From assembly GCA_027486405.1 (NCBI GenBank), contig JAIXPD010000078.1, positions 97,752 through 161,751 on the forward strand: a DNA stretch of 64,000 nt, given 5' to 3'. Shown one piece after another: positions 23,526-31,718 of this stretch. A program made the position numbers and the translations under genes. The notes beneath the pieces were generated by a model, which saw only the letters and a list, made by a program, of their open reading frames with translations, was not told the origin of the DNA and searched no databases. This DNA is from Azospirillum sp. (GTDB lineage Bacteria; Pseudomonadota; Alphaproteobacteria; Azospirillales; Azospirillaceae). Numbering within the stretch: position 1 is the first letter of the stretch; each line of letters begins with the position of its first letter.

Positions 23526-24071
23526 ATGATCGGTCCACCCATCGTTGTGGTCATGGGGGTGTGCGGCTGCGGCAAATCCAGCGTCGGGCGCGGGTTGGCG
23601 CAGGCGTTGGGATGCGCCTTCATCGAAGGCGACGCCCACCACCCCGAGGCCAACATCGCCAAGATGTCGGCGGGCGTGCCGTTGACCGACACCGACCGCG
23701 AAGGCTGGCTGGCCGTGCTGGCCGGTTTCATCGCCGACGCCGACCGCCGGGGGGAGGCGCTGGTGGTCGCCTGTTCCGCCCTGAAGCGGCGCTACCGCGA
23801 CCAGTTGCGCGGCGACAGCGCGCGGGTGTGGTTCCTGCATCTGGACGGGACCAAGGCGGTGATCGCCGACCGCATGGCGGCGCGCACCGCCCATTTCATG
23901 CCGACCGCGCTGATCGACAGCCAATTCGCCGATCTGGAAGCGCCCGGTCCGGACGAAAACGCCCTGACCCGGTCGGTTCTGTTGCCGGTCGACCAGATTG
24001 TGGATGACGCTTGCCGTCATCTGACCAACAGCAGCAAGGCGGCGACCGCGACCGCCGGGGGGAACGCATGA
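23526..24071 (+). CDS. gntK: Gluconokinase
   Basis: A 181-residue thermoresistant-type gluconokinase. The P-loop G-V-C-G-C-G-K-S lies at residues 11-18, followed by family motifs E-G-D-A-H-H-P-E-A-N, M-S-A-G-V-P-L-T-D-T-D-R, A-C-S-A-L-K-R-R-Y-R and H-F-M-P. It phosphorylates D-gluconate to 6-phosphogluconate in the cytoplasm. Three ATGs are close together; the last is used because it has a GGGAATGG box about 9 nt upstream and matches the family N-terminus. The stop overlaps the start of the TRAP small-subunit gene, tying transport to phosphorylation. Confidence 0.93.
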   Translation: MIGPPIVVVMGVCGCGKSSVGRGLAQALGCAFIEGDAHHPEANIAKMSAGVPLTDTDREGWLAVLAGFIADADRRGEALVVACSALKRRYRDQLRGDSARVWFLHLDGTKAVIADRMAARTAHFMPTALIDSQFADLEAPGPDENALTRSVLLPVDQIVDDACRHLTNSSKAATATAGGNA

Positions 24072-24592
24072 CGGGTGTGGCCGATCGGCTGGAAAAAATC
24101 ACCGAATGGATCATGGCGGCGATGCTGGCCGTGATGGTCGGGCTGATCTTTGGCAATGTGGTGCTGCGCTATGTCTTCAACAGCGGCATCGTCGCGGCGG
24201 AGGAAATTTCCCGCCTGATGTTCGTCTGGCTGGTGTTCCTGGGGGCGACGCTGGCGCTGCGCCATCAACAGCATCTGGGGTTGGAACTGCTCCAGGCCCG
24301 CTTGCCGTTCAAGGCGCGGCGGGCCTGCGCGGTGGTGGCGCATGCGCTGATGCTCTACGCCCTGTGGCTGTTCATCGAGGGCAGTTGGGTCCAACTGCTG
24401 ATCGGCCTGGAAACCCGTTCCACCGTGCTGCGCTTCCCCATGGCCTTCTACGCGGCGGCGGGGTTCTTCCCGGCCATCGCCATGGCGCTGACCGTGCTGG
24501 CCAATCTGTGGCGCATCCTGGCGGGCGACGCCAAGGCCCGCATCCCCGGCGACCCGAACGCGGCCTTCGGCGCCGCGCCGGTCGAACATTGA
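24068..24592 (+). CDS. dctQ: TRAP transporter small membrane subunit (DctQ)
   Basis: A 174-residue membrane protein with four helices and the DctQ-typical V-V-L-R-Y-V-F-N early and E-E-I-S-R-L-M-F-V-W-L-V-F-L-G-A block (residues 44-59). ATGA overlap with gntK implies translational coupling. It works with the DctM and DctP encoded next, probably for gluconate or a related sugar acid given the kinase and regulator. Confidence 0.9.
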   Translation: MTGVADRLEKITEWIMAAMLAVMVGLIFGNVVLRYVFNSGIVAAEEISRLMFVWLVFLGATLALRHQQHLGLELLQARLPFKARRACAVVAHALMLYALWLFIEGSWVQLLIGLETRSTVLRFPMAFYAAAGFFPAIAMALTVLANLWRILAGDAKARIPGDPNAAFGAAPVEH

Positions 24593-24629
24593 TCCCCGTC
24601 GCATTGATCCGCAAGGACGGACCCACGCC

Positions 24630-25907
24630 ATGACCTTGACGATTTTCCTGTCCTCGTTGTTCGGCTTCATGCTGCTGGGGATGCCCATCGCCTTTGCGCT
24701 GATGCTGACCGGCGTCGCGCTGATGGTCCATCTCGACTTTTTCGACGCGCAGCTTGTCGCCCAGAACATGTTGAGCGGGGCCGACAATTTCCCGCTGATG
24801 GCCGTTCCCTTCTTCATCCTGGCCGGTGAGCTGATGAACGCGGGCGGCATTTCCCAGCGCATCATCAATCTGGCGGTCAGCCTGGTCGGCCACATCAAGG
24901 GCGGCTTGGGCTATGTCACCATCGGCGCGTCGGTGATGCTGGCCAGCCTGTCCGGTTCGGCCATCGCCGACACCGCCGCGCTCGCCACCCTGCTGATCCC
25001 GATGATGCGCGACCATGGTTATCCGGTCCCCCGGTCGGCCGGTCTGATCGCGTCGGGCGGCATCATCGCCCCGATCATTCCGCCCAGCATGCCGTTCATC
25101 ATCTTCGGCGTCACCACCAACACCTCGATCAGTTCGCTGTTCATGGCGGGGATCGTGCCCGGCCTGCTGATGGGCATCGGTCTGGTCGCGGCCTGGATGT
25201 TCGTCGTCCGCGACATGACGGTGAAGCTCCAACCCAAGGCGAGCGGGCGTGAGCGGGTGAAGGCGCTGGTCGACGGCGTGTGGGCGCTGGCCCTGCCGGT
25301 CATCATCATCGGCGGCTTGCGCGGCGGGCTGTTCACCCCGACCGAGGCCGCCGTGGTCGCCGCCGTCTATTCGCTGTTCGTCGCGCTGTTCATCTACCGC
25401 CAGGTGACGCTGGCGCAGATCGTGCCGCTGCTGGTCCAGGCGGCGCGCACCACCAGCACGGTGATGTTCCTGTGCGCGGCGGCGCTGGTGTCGTCCTACA
25501 TGGTCACGCTGGCCGATTTGCCGCAGCAGATGACCGAGCTGCTGCACCCGCTGATGGACCAACCCAAGCTGTTGATGCTGGCCATCGCGCTGCTGCTGCT
25601 GGCGGTGGGCACGGTGATGGATCTGACGCCGACCATCCTGGTTCTGGGGCCGGTTCTGACCCCGCTGGCGGTGGCGGCGGGCATCGACCCGACCTATTTC
25701 GGGGTGATGTTCGTGCTGATCGGCACGCTGGGCCTGATCCATCCGCCGGTCTGCACGGTGCTGAACGTGGTGTGCGGCGTCGCCCGCATCTCGCTGGAAA
25801 GCGCCACGCGTGGCATCTGGCCCTTCCTGCTGACCTACATCGTGCTGACCGGCGTGCTGATCGCCGTGCCGGAGATCATCACCGTCCCGCTGCACGCCTT
25901 CAAATAA
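24630..25907 (+). CDS. dctM: TRAP transporter large membrane subunit (DctM)
   Basis: A 425-residue, about 12-helix sodium-coupled permease of the DctM family. Diagnostic segments are L-F-G-F-M-L-L-G-M-P-I-A-F-A-L at the N-terminus, F-P-L-M-A-V-P-F-F-I-L-A-G-E-L-M, G-S-A-I-A-D-T-A-A, I-I-P-P-S-M-P-F-I, and L-G-L-I-H-P-P-V near the C-terminus. It is the transport core of the gluconate-type TRAP system. Confidence 0.92.
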   Translation: MTLTIFLSSLFGFMLLGMPIAFALMLTGVALMVHLDFFDAQLVAQNMLSGADNFPLMAVPFFILAGELMNAGGISQRIINLAVSLVGHIKGGLGYVTIGASVMLASLSGSAIADTAALATLLIPMMRDHGYPVPRSAGLIASGGIIAPIIPPSMPFIIFGVTTNTSISSLFMAGIVPGLLMGIGLVAAWMFVVRDMTVKLQPKASGRERVKALVDGVWALALPVIIIGGLRGGLFTPTEAAVVAAVYSLFVALFIYRQVTLAQIVPLLVQAARTTSTVMFLCAAALVSSYMVTLADLPQQMTELLHPLMDQPKLLMLAIALLLLAVGTVMDLTPTILVLGPVLTPLAVAAGIDPTYFGVMFVLIGTLGLIHPPVCTVLNVVCGVARISLESATRGIWPFLLTYIVLTGVLIAVPEIITVPLHAFK

Positions 25908-25970
25908 GCCCACCTGTTGCCGAACCCTGTTGCCAAAAACCGCAAAACACATCGTTGGGAGAACGACACC

Positions 25971-26987
25971 ATGACGCTGTTCCGCAAACTGTTGCTGGCC
26001 ACCGGGCTGGCCGCCGCCATCCTCGCGCCGGTGGCCGCCGCCGCGCAGGACATCAAGCCGCGCATCATCCGCTTCGGCTATGGCCTGTCGGAGTCCAGCA
26101 ACCAGGGCCGCGCGGTCAAGTTCTTCGCCGAGGAACTGGCCAAGCGGTCGGGCGGCAAGCTGAAGCTGAAGGGCTTCGGCGACGCCAGCCTGGGCAGCGA
26201 CATCCAGATGCAGAACGCGCTGATCGGTGGCGCGCAGGAGATGATGGTCGGCTCCACCGCCACGCTGGTCGGCATCGTCAAGGATTTCGGCGTCTATGAC
26301 CTGCCTTTCCTGTTCAACGACGAGGCGGAGGCCGACGCCGTGCTCGACGGGCCGTTCGGCCAGAAGCTGATCGCGTCGCTGAACGAAAAGGGGTTGGTCG
26401 GGCTGGTCTATTGGGAAAACGGCTTCCGCAACCTGACCAACAGCAAGCGCGCGGTGACGAAGATCGAGGATCTGAGCGGCATCAAGCTGCGCGTCATGCA
26501 GAACCCGGTCTACATCGACATGTTCAACCGCTTTGGCGCGAACGCGGTGCCGCTGGCCTTCTCCGAACTGTTCACCGCGCTGGAAACCGGAACGGTGGAC
26601 GGCCAGGAAAACCCGGTGACGACCATCCTGTCCTCCAAATTCTATGAGGTTCAGGGCTACATGACGATCTCGCGCCATGTCTACAGCCCGTGGATCGTGC
26701 TGGCCAGCAAGCGTTGGTACGACGGCCTGTCGGCGGACGAGCGCAAGATCCTGAACGAGGCCGCCGTCGCGTCGCGCGCCTTCGAACGCAAGGACAGCCG
26801 CGAGGCCACCACCCAGAGCCTGGCCCTGCTGAAGGAAAAGGGCATGAAGATCAACGAGCTGAGCGCGGCCGAGGTCGCCCGGATGCGCGAGATGGTCAAG
26901 CCCGCCTTCGACAAATACGCCGCCGAGGGCGGGGCGGAGCTGTTGAAGGATCTCCAGGCGGAAATCGCCAAGGTCCGCAAGCCGTAA
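25971..26987 (+). CDS. dctP: TRAP transporter substrate-binding protein (DctP)
   Basis: A 338-residue periplasmic protein. The signal peptide ends about A-A-A-A-Q (residue 25). Mature features are R-F-G-Y-G-L, the conserved L-R-V-M-Q-N-P-V-Y ligand-Arg region and G-T-V-D-G-Q-E-N-P. It belongs to the same operon as gntK and dctQM, so gluconate or a related aldonate is the likely ligand. GGGAGAAC precedes the ATG. The stop codon TAA lies in AAGCCGTAAGG, a near copy of the repeat motif found downstream. Confidence 0.9.
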   Translation: MTLFRKLLLATGLAAAILAPVAAAAQDIKPRIIRFGYGLSESSNQGRAVKFFAEELAKRSGGKLKLKGFGDASLGSDIQMQNALIGGAQEMMVGSTATLVGIVKDFGVYDLPFLFNDEAEADAVLDGPFGQKLIASLNEKGLVGLVYWENGFRNLTNSKRAVTKIEDLSGIKLRVMQNPVYIDMFNRFGANAVPLAFSELFTALETGTVDGQENPVTTILSSKFYEVQGYMTISRHVYSPWIVLASKRWYDGLSADERKILNEAAVASRAFERKDSREATTQSLALLKEKGMKINELSAAEVARMREMVKPAFDKYAAEGGAELLKDLQAEIAKVRKP

Positions 26988-27009
26988 GGCCAAATCCACG
27001 GATGCCCGC

Positions 27010-27049
27010 CGCCCCCGCGCCTCCCCCAAGGGGTAAGGATGCGGGGGCG
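27010..27049. repeat. CCCCCAAGGGGTAAGG motif within a GC-rich hairpin
   Basis: Arms CGCCCCCGC (27010-27018) and GCGGGGGCG (27041-27049) are perfect 9-bp complements enclosing a motif copy at 27023-27038 (one change from the consensus). It lies 23 bp after the dctP stop, suggesting a transcript-end structure. Confidence 0.6.
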
Positions 27050-27107
27050 TTCGGGTGAACGCGTCCGGGTGAACGGCCTTGCGTTGCGCCGTTTGCCCGG
27101 ACACTCT

Positions 27108-27135
27108 GCCCCGGTTTTCGCTGACCGGGGTTTTT
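27108..27135 (+). terminator. Rho-independent terminator directly before the polysaccharide deacetylase gene
   Basis: CCCCGGT (27108-27114), 9-nt loop, ACCGGGG (27124-27130) and TTTTT (27131-27135). It would end the gluconate operon. It finishes only five bases before the next start codon and its 3-prime arm contains the only GGGG that could act as ribosome site, so it may also influence the downstream gene. Confidence 0.8.
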
Positions 27136-27140
27136 GCGTG

Positions 27141-27974
27141 ATGACCAGCCGTTGCCCGCCGCACCGCCTTGCCCTGTCCCGGCGCGCCGTTCTGGCAGGG
27201 TCCGCCGCCCTGGTGGCGGCGCGGCCATGCGCCGCCGGTTCTGCCGCCGGTTCTGTCACCCGGTCCGCCACGGGGCCGGTGGACAAGCCGCGCAGCTTTG
27301 CCGCGACCCATGGCTCGGCCCCCTTCGACAGCCGACATTTGATTCCCGGCGCGTCGCTCGATCTCGCCCGGATCAACCCGGCGGCGGCGGGGGCGCGCGT
27401 CGTCGCGCTGACCATCGACGACGGCCCCGACGCCAACGACCGCCGCATCCTCGATCTGTTGAAGCGGCACGAGGCGCGGGCGACCTTCTTTTGCATCGGG
27501 CGCAAGATCACCGGGGCCGCCGTGCCGATCGCCACCGCCATCGCCGAATCCGGCAACGAGGTGGGCAGCCACAGCCACACCCACCCGATGATGAGCGACC
27601 TGTCGGCGACCGAACAGGAGCGCAATCTGTCCCGCGCCAACGCCGCCTTGGCCGCCGTCGGCGTTCGCCCCCGCTGGTTTCGTCCACCCTTCGGCGATTT
27701 TGACGACACCACCACGGCGTTGGCCACCGCCCTGGGGATGCAGACGGTGTTGTGGACCATCGACAGCCAGGATTGGAAAAACACCCCGGCGGCCACCATC
27801 GCCGCCCGCGTCACCGACCGGCTGGCCCCGGGGGCGGTGGTGCTGATGCACAGCACGAAGGCCGAAACAGTGAAAGCCCTGCCGACCATCCTGGAGGCTG
27901 GCCATCGCAAGGGCTTTCGCTTTGTCACACTGACGGACTGGTGGGCGGCGATGGCCGCCGCCCAACCCGCGTGA
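27141..27974 (+). CDS. Polysaccharide deacetylase (NodB homology, CE4)
   Basis: A 277-residue exported enzyme. The N-terminus has S-R-R-A-V-L-A-G followed by a hydrophobic run, a Tat-like signal. The CE4 motifs are T-I-D-D-G-P-D (residues 91-97, catalytic Asp pair), H-S-H-T-H-P (144-149, metal His pair) and R-P-P-F-G. It should remove N-acetyl groups from a glycan such as peptidoglycan or exopolysaccharide in the periplasm. The ATG lies five bases after a terminator T-tract; an upstream in-frame ATG (27039) would read through that structure and lose the signal peptide position. Confidence 0.88.
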   Translation: MTSRCPPHRLALSRRAVLAGSAALVAARPCAAGSAAGSVTRSATGPVDKPRSFAATHGSAPFDSRHLIPGASLDLARINPAAAGARVVALTIDDGPDANDRRILDLLKRHEARATFFCIGRKITGAAVPIATAIAESGNEVGSHSHTHPMMSDLSATEQERNLSRANAALAAVGVRPRWFRPPFGDFDDTTTALATALGMQTVLWTIDSQDWKNTPAATIAARVTDRLAPGAVVLMHSTKAETVKALPTILEAGHRKGFRFVTLTDWWAAMAAAQPA

Positions 27975-27998
27975 CCGCGCCGTTGGCGCGGGTGGCGC

Positions 27999-29495
27999 TT
28001 ACAGCGCGCGCAGGAAGTTCAACAGGTCGGTGCGCTCCTGCTGGCTCAGGCCCATGTTGAAACGCCCGTTGTAGAAGCCGACGACGCTGTTCAGCGTCAG
28101 GGCGCTGCCGTTGTGGAAGTACGGCGCGCGGGCGGCCAGACCGCGCAGGGCGGGGACCTTCATCCGGCCGATGTCGCTGCACCGGCCCGTGACCATCGCC
28201 TGACCGGGATCGGTGACGGCGACGCTTCGGCCCGCTTGCGGCCCGGTGGTGCAGGTCAGGGTGAAGACGGGCAGGCCGGTCACGTCCAATGCTGGTGGGG
28301 CGGTGGCGTTCGACACGCCGATGTTCATCAGGACGTTGGTCGAATGGGTGCCGACGTTCGGGGTGTTGTGGCAGGTCGTGCAACTGCCCTGGACGCTGGG
28401 GTTGGCCTGGGTGGTCAGACCCGGCACGTTGGTGATGGTGAAGGCGCGGGTGTTGAAGATCCGCTCCCCGCGCGCGATGGACTGCCGCGCCCGGGTGACG
28501 GGGTCCCCTCCGGTCAACCCCTGCCAGGCGGTGAAGAGCGTGAAGGCCGAGCGGTCGAAGCTGGCCGGGGTCGCGGGGTCGTTGATGCCGATGGTGAAGG
28601 GCTGTTGCGACAGGGCCGACACGCCGCCGGTGGCCCCCAGCGCGTCCAGCGCGCCCGCCGCCGTGCTGCTGGCCTGCGCGGTGAACAACCCGCTTTCAAA
28701 GGCGACGATCTCCGCCAGCTGTGCGGCCGTTGGGGCGGTGGTTGCGCGGGCGTGGCCCAAGGTGGCGTTGGCGGCCTGGGAGGTGAGCGAGGCTTCGCGG
28801 CCATCCCACATGATGGTGCTTTGGAACCGCAGGTTGGTGGCGGGCAAGGGGCGGCGGTAGACCGACACGGTTCCGCTGCTGGCGCTGGTCAGGCCGGTGG
28901 CGGGGTTGCTGTTGCACTCATAGGGATCGCTCGTCACCGCCAGCGTGAATTGCGCGTTGGCCGGAACCGGTTGGGCGATGCGGAACAACCCCTTGCCCAG
29001 CAACGGCGCGTAGGCGCGCAACAGGGCGGTCGGGGTCGCCACCGAGGCGGTGGAGCAGGTGGCCCCGTCGATCCGGCGAAACAGCGGATCGGTTCCCTGC
29101 GTCACCTGAAAGCGGGTGTTCACCCCGCTGGGGGTGACGCTCCAGCCCGCTTGCGGGTCGTGGCAGGTCGCGCAACTGCGCCCGTTGGTGCCCAGCGATT
29201 GGAAAAAGGCGTTGTTGGCCGTCGTCGTCGCGCCGTTGGTTTGCAGGCTGTTGGCGATCCCGGTGGGGTTGGTGGCCGAGGTCAGGGCGTCCAACACCGC
29301 CGGGATGCCGGTCGCCGATTGGGCGGCGGCCGGGAGGGGGGGCAGGGCCGGAGCGAGAACCGCCGCGCCGATCAGCGCGGCGGCGGTCCCGGTCCAACCA
29401 GCGGAACGGCGGGGCCGGGCCGCTTGCGCGCTGGTTGGCTGGGCGCTGGCCGATTGGCTGCCGACCGGATGGGCGCGGGAATGGGCGTGGCGCAT
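27999..29495 (-). CDS. Di-heme cytochrome c peroxidase-like protein (CcpA/MauG superfamily)
   Basis: A 498-residue secreted protein with a long Ala/Arg-rich N-terminus leading into a hydrophobic signal (about residues 37-58). Two c-type heme sites are visible: C-A-T-C-H at 108-112 and C-T-T-C-H at 372-376. The C-terminal K-V-P-A-L-R-G-L-A-A-R-A-P-Y-F-H-N-G-S block is typical of the family. Members reduce hydrogen peroxide or oxidise protein or small-molecule substrates in the periplasm. It is longer than classical CcpA (about 330 residues), so a MauG-like or unassigned branch is likely. Three close ATGs exist; the one with GGAG 6 nt upstream is used. Confidence 0.88.
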   Translation of the reverse strand: MRHAHSRAHPVGSQSASAQPTSAQAARPRRSAGWTGTAAALIGAAVLAPALPPLPAAAQSATGIPAVLDALTSATNPTGIANSLQTNGATTTANNAFFQSLGTNGRSCATCHDPQAGWSVTPSGVNTRFQVTQGTDPLFRRIDGATCSTASVATPTALLRAYAPLLGKGLFRIAQPVPANAQFTLAVTSDPYECNSNPATGLTSASSGTVSVYRRPLPATNLRFQSTIMWDGREASLTSQAANATLGHARATTAPTAAQLAEIVAFESGLFTAQASSTAAGALDALGATGGVSALSQQPFTIGINDPATPASFDRSAFTLFTAWQGLTGGDPVTRARQSIARGERIFNTRAFTITNVPGLTTQANPSVQGSCTTCHNTPNVGTHSTNVLMNIGVSNATAPPALDVTGLPVFTLTCTTGPQAGRSVAVTDPGQAMVTGRCSDIGRMKVPALRGLAARAPYFHNGSALTLNSVVGFYNGRFNMGLSQQERTDLLNFLRAL

Positions 29496-29644
29496 GGCTG
29501 GCTCCATAAGCATTCACAATTTATCTTGAATGCCATCTTTGCCCGGACCGGCCCCGCCTTCAGTGACGGCAGTCACAGGGCACTGAATTCTCGCACATTT
29601 CTGTGTTGAAACACAGCGCTGTTGAGAGCCAGAGGACGCGACCG

Positions 29645-31105
29645 TCAGGCCAAGCCCCGCCCAAGCTGGGCGTGGTGCGGCGGATCGGCGCGCCGCAGGG
29701 CGACGGCCCGCCACCAGCCCAGCAGCGCGGCCAGTGGCAGCGTCGCCGGAATGGCCCAGGACAACACGCCGTTCGACCCGGTCAGCACGTCGAAATGCAG
29801 GACGGCCAACGCCAGAACCCCGGCCAGCAGCAGGCCCGACAGCAGGGGCAGCAGCAGCGTGCGCAGCGGCCCTTCGGTGGGGGCGGTGAGGCCGCGAAAG
29901 AAGCGGATCACGGCGAAGGAGGTCAGGGTCATCAGCGCGATGACGCACAGCGTCGCCAGATTGGTCAGCCACGAGAACAGCGTCAGCACCGGGTCGGAGC
30001 CGCTGACGACAAAGGCGGTCATCACGACGAAGGCGATGGCGGTTTGCAGCAGCGATCCGGCGTGCGGGCTTTGATGGACCGGGTGGGTCTGGCCCAGAAC
30101 CTCCGGCAGCAGACCTTCCCGCCCGATGGAGTAGAAATAGCGCGCCGCCGAATTGTGAAAGGCGAGCAGGGCGGCGTAGACGCTGCTGACCAGAAGGGCG
30201 CTCATCGCCGCCGTCAGCCACGGCCCGGCGTAGCGGTCGGACAGGGTGAAGGTGAAGGTCGTCGGGTCGGGCAGGGCGGAAATCGTCTCCACCACCTTGT
30301 CGGCCCCCACCCCCACCACCAGACACCAGATCGAGAAGGTGTAGAAGCCGCCGATCAGCAGCACCGAGATGTAGGTGGCGAGCGGGATGGTGCGTTCGGG
30401 ATCCTTCGCTTCCTCGCCGTAGATCGTCGTCGCCTCAAAGCCGACGAAGGAGGCGAAGCAGAACAGCAGGCCGATGGCCGGTGCGCCGCCCAGCAGGGCT
30501 GGAAGGGTGAAGGACACCGTCGAGAGGCCGCCGCCCCCGCTCATCCCCTGGCTTTTCAGAATGAACAGGTCGAGCAGGAAGACGACGATGTATTCGCCGA
30601 CGACCAGCAGCGCCAGAACCCGCGCCGACAGATCGACCTGGCGATAGCCGAAGATGGCCACGGTCGCCATCGCCGAATAGGCCCAGACCCACCAGGGCCA
30701 ATCCAGCCCGACCATCTCCTTCATGAAACCGGCGGTCGCCACCCCGTGCAGGCCGTACAGCCCGACCTGCATTGCGTTGTAGCCCAGAATGGCGAGCGCG
30801 GCGGCGGCCCCGCCCATCCGCCCGCCGAACCCGCGCGAGACGAAGGCGTAAAAGCCGCCCGCGTGGGTGACGTGGCGGGCCATGGCGGTGTAACCCGCCG
30901 AAAACATCAACAGAATGCCGATGACGATCAGCAGCAGCGCCGGGGTTCCCGCCCCGTTGCCCAGCATCATGCCGATGGGCAGGCCGCCCGCGATGGCCGC
31001 CAGCGGCCCGGCGGCGGAAATCACGAAGAAGACGATGAAGCCGACGCCGAGCGCGCCTTTTTTCAATGTGTTGGTTGAAGCACTTCCCTGAACCGATTGT
31101 GTCAT
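29645..31105 (-). CDS. APC-superfamily amino acid/amine permease
   Basis: A 486-residue, about 12-helix permease. The N-terminal G-A-L-G-V-G-F-I-V-F-F-V-I-S-A-A-G-P-L marks helix 1 of the APC superfamily, and F-A-S-F-V-G-F-E-A-T-T-I-Y-G-E-E-A-K-D-P lies in the helix 6-7 region. Such proteins take up amino acids or amines. It is in line with a cupin, an FAD amine oxidase and an aldehyde dehydrogenase, so an amine substrate is likely. GGAGAGGG lies upstream of the ATG. Confidence 0.88.
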   Translation of the reverse strand: MTQSVQGSASTNTLKKGALGVGFIVFFVISAAGPLAAIAGGLPIGMMLGNGAGTPALLLIVIGILLMFSAGYTAMARHVTHAGGFYAFVSRGFGGRMGGAAAALAILGYNAMQVGLYGLHGVATAGFMKEMVGLDWPWWVWAYSAMATVAIFGYRQVDLSARVLALLVVGEYIVVFLLDLFILKSQGMSGGGGLSTVSFTLPALLGGAPAIGLLFCFASFVGFEATTIYGEEAKDPERTIPLATYISVLLIGGFYTFSIWCLVVGVGADKVVETISALPDPTTFTFTLSDRYAGPWLTAAMSALLVSSVYAALLAFHNSAARYFYSIGREGLLPEVLGQTHPVHQSPHAGSLLQTAIAFVVMTAFVVSGSDPVLTLFSWLTNLATLCVIALMTLTSFAVIRFFRGLTAPTEGPLRTLLLPLLSGLLLAGVLALAVLHFDVLTGSNGVLSWAIPATLPLAALLGWWRAVALRRADPPHHAQLGRGLA

Positions 31106-31286
31106 TGGACCCTCTCCAAACGGGCCGGGGCGTGGCCCCGGCAAGTGGCGCACGGACGTGAGAGGCGCAGGGTTGCGGCGGGGCCGGGCCTGCATGATGT
31201 CGTTGGCGGCGGGGGTCGCCGCGTGCGCGGCCCCGGTCCGCCGGGATGGACGGCGGACGGGGAACGCGGGTTGGTGGGCACGCGTG

Positions 31287-31311
31287 GCGGCCGGGGCGCG
31301 CTCCCGGCCGC
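31287..31311 (-). terminator. GC-rich hairpin after the cupin gene
   Basis: GCGGCCGGG (31287-31295) and CCCGGCCGC (31303-31311) form a perfect 9-bp stem with a 7-nt loop, 16 bp beyond the cupin stop and before the permease gene on the same strand. There is no T-tract, so it may attenuate or stabilise rather than fully terminate. Confidence 0.4.
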
Positions 31312-31326
31312 GAGGAAAACTCAGAT

Positions 31327-31683
31327 TCAGACCACGGCGAAATAATTCTTGGTGAAAACCGGGCTGTCCACCCGCCACAGGATCGGCGTGCCCTTTTCGA
31401 TGAACCAGCCGTCGCCGGGCTGGTAGGTCTGGCTTTCGCCGGTGGTCTCGTTGGTCAGGGTGACGGTCCCCTCGACGACGACGGCGTGTTCGGTGAAGGG
31501 GTAGACCATGCGGAAGACGCCCTGGGTGCAGGAAAACCAACCGCAGCTGACCGGGGAATCCGGCGCGCCGTGCGCCATCTTGCCAAAGGCCCTGACCTCT
31601 CCTTCCAGAATGGTGGAGCCGAGATCGGCCACGGTTCCCCAGGGGTCGAGGGCGGGCGGTTGGCCGGGTTTGATCGCAAGCAT
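31327..31683 (-). CDS. Small cupin-domain protein
   Basis: A 118-residue single-domain cupin. The beta-barrel includes E-H-A-V-V-V-E-G-T-V-T-L (cupin motif 1 region) and Y-Q-P-G-D-G-W-F-I-E-K-G-T (motif 2 region), resembling the DUF861/(S)-ureidoglycine aminohydrolase-like group. Its role is unknown; it sits between the amine oxidase and the APC permease and may act on or sense their substrate. AAAAGGACCC precedes the ATG. Confidence 0.75.
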   Translation of the reverse strand: MLAIKPGQPPALDPWGTVADLGSTILEGEVRAFGKMAHGAPDSPVSCGWFSCTQGVFRMVYPFTEHAVVVEGTVTLTNETTGESQTYQPGDGWFIEKGTPILWRVDSPVFTKNYFAVV

Positions 31684-31718
31684 GATGGGTCCTTTTGCGT
31701 GGGGAAGGGGGCGGGCGT

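Noticed and set aside
24372..27965. A 1197-codon open frame on the minus strand
   Set aside because: It is antisense to dctQ, dctM, dctP and the deacetylase, is rich in His/Gln/Arg and shows no domain features.
31121..31142. GCCGGGGC-GTG-GCCCCGGC hairpin upstream of the APC permease
   Set aside because: An 8-bp GC stem is frequent by chance at this base composition and no terminator or riboswitch features accompany it.
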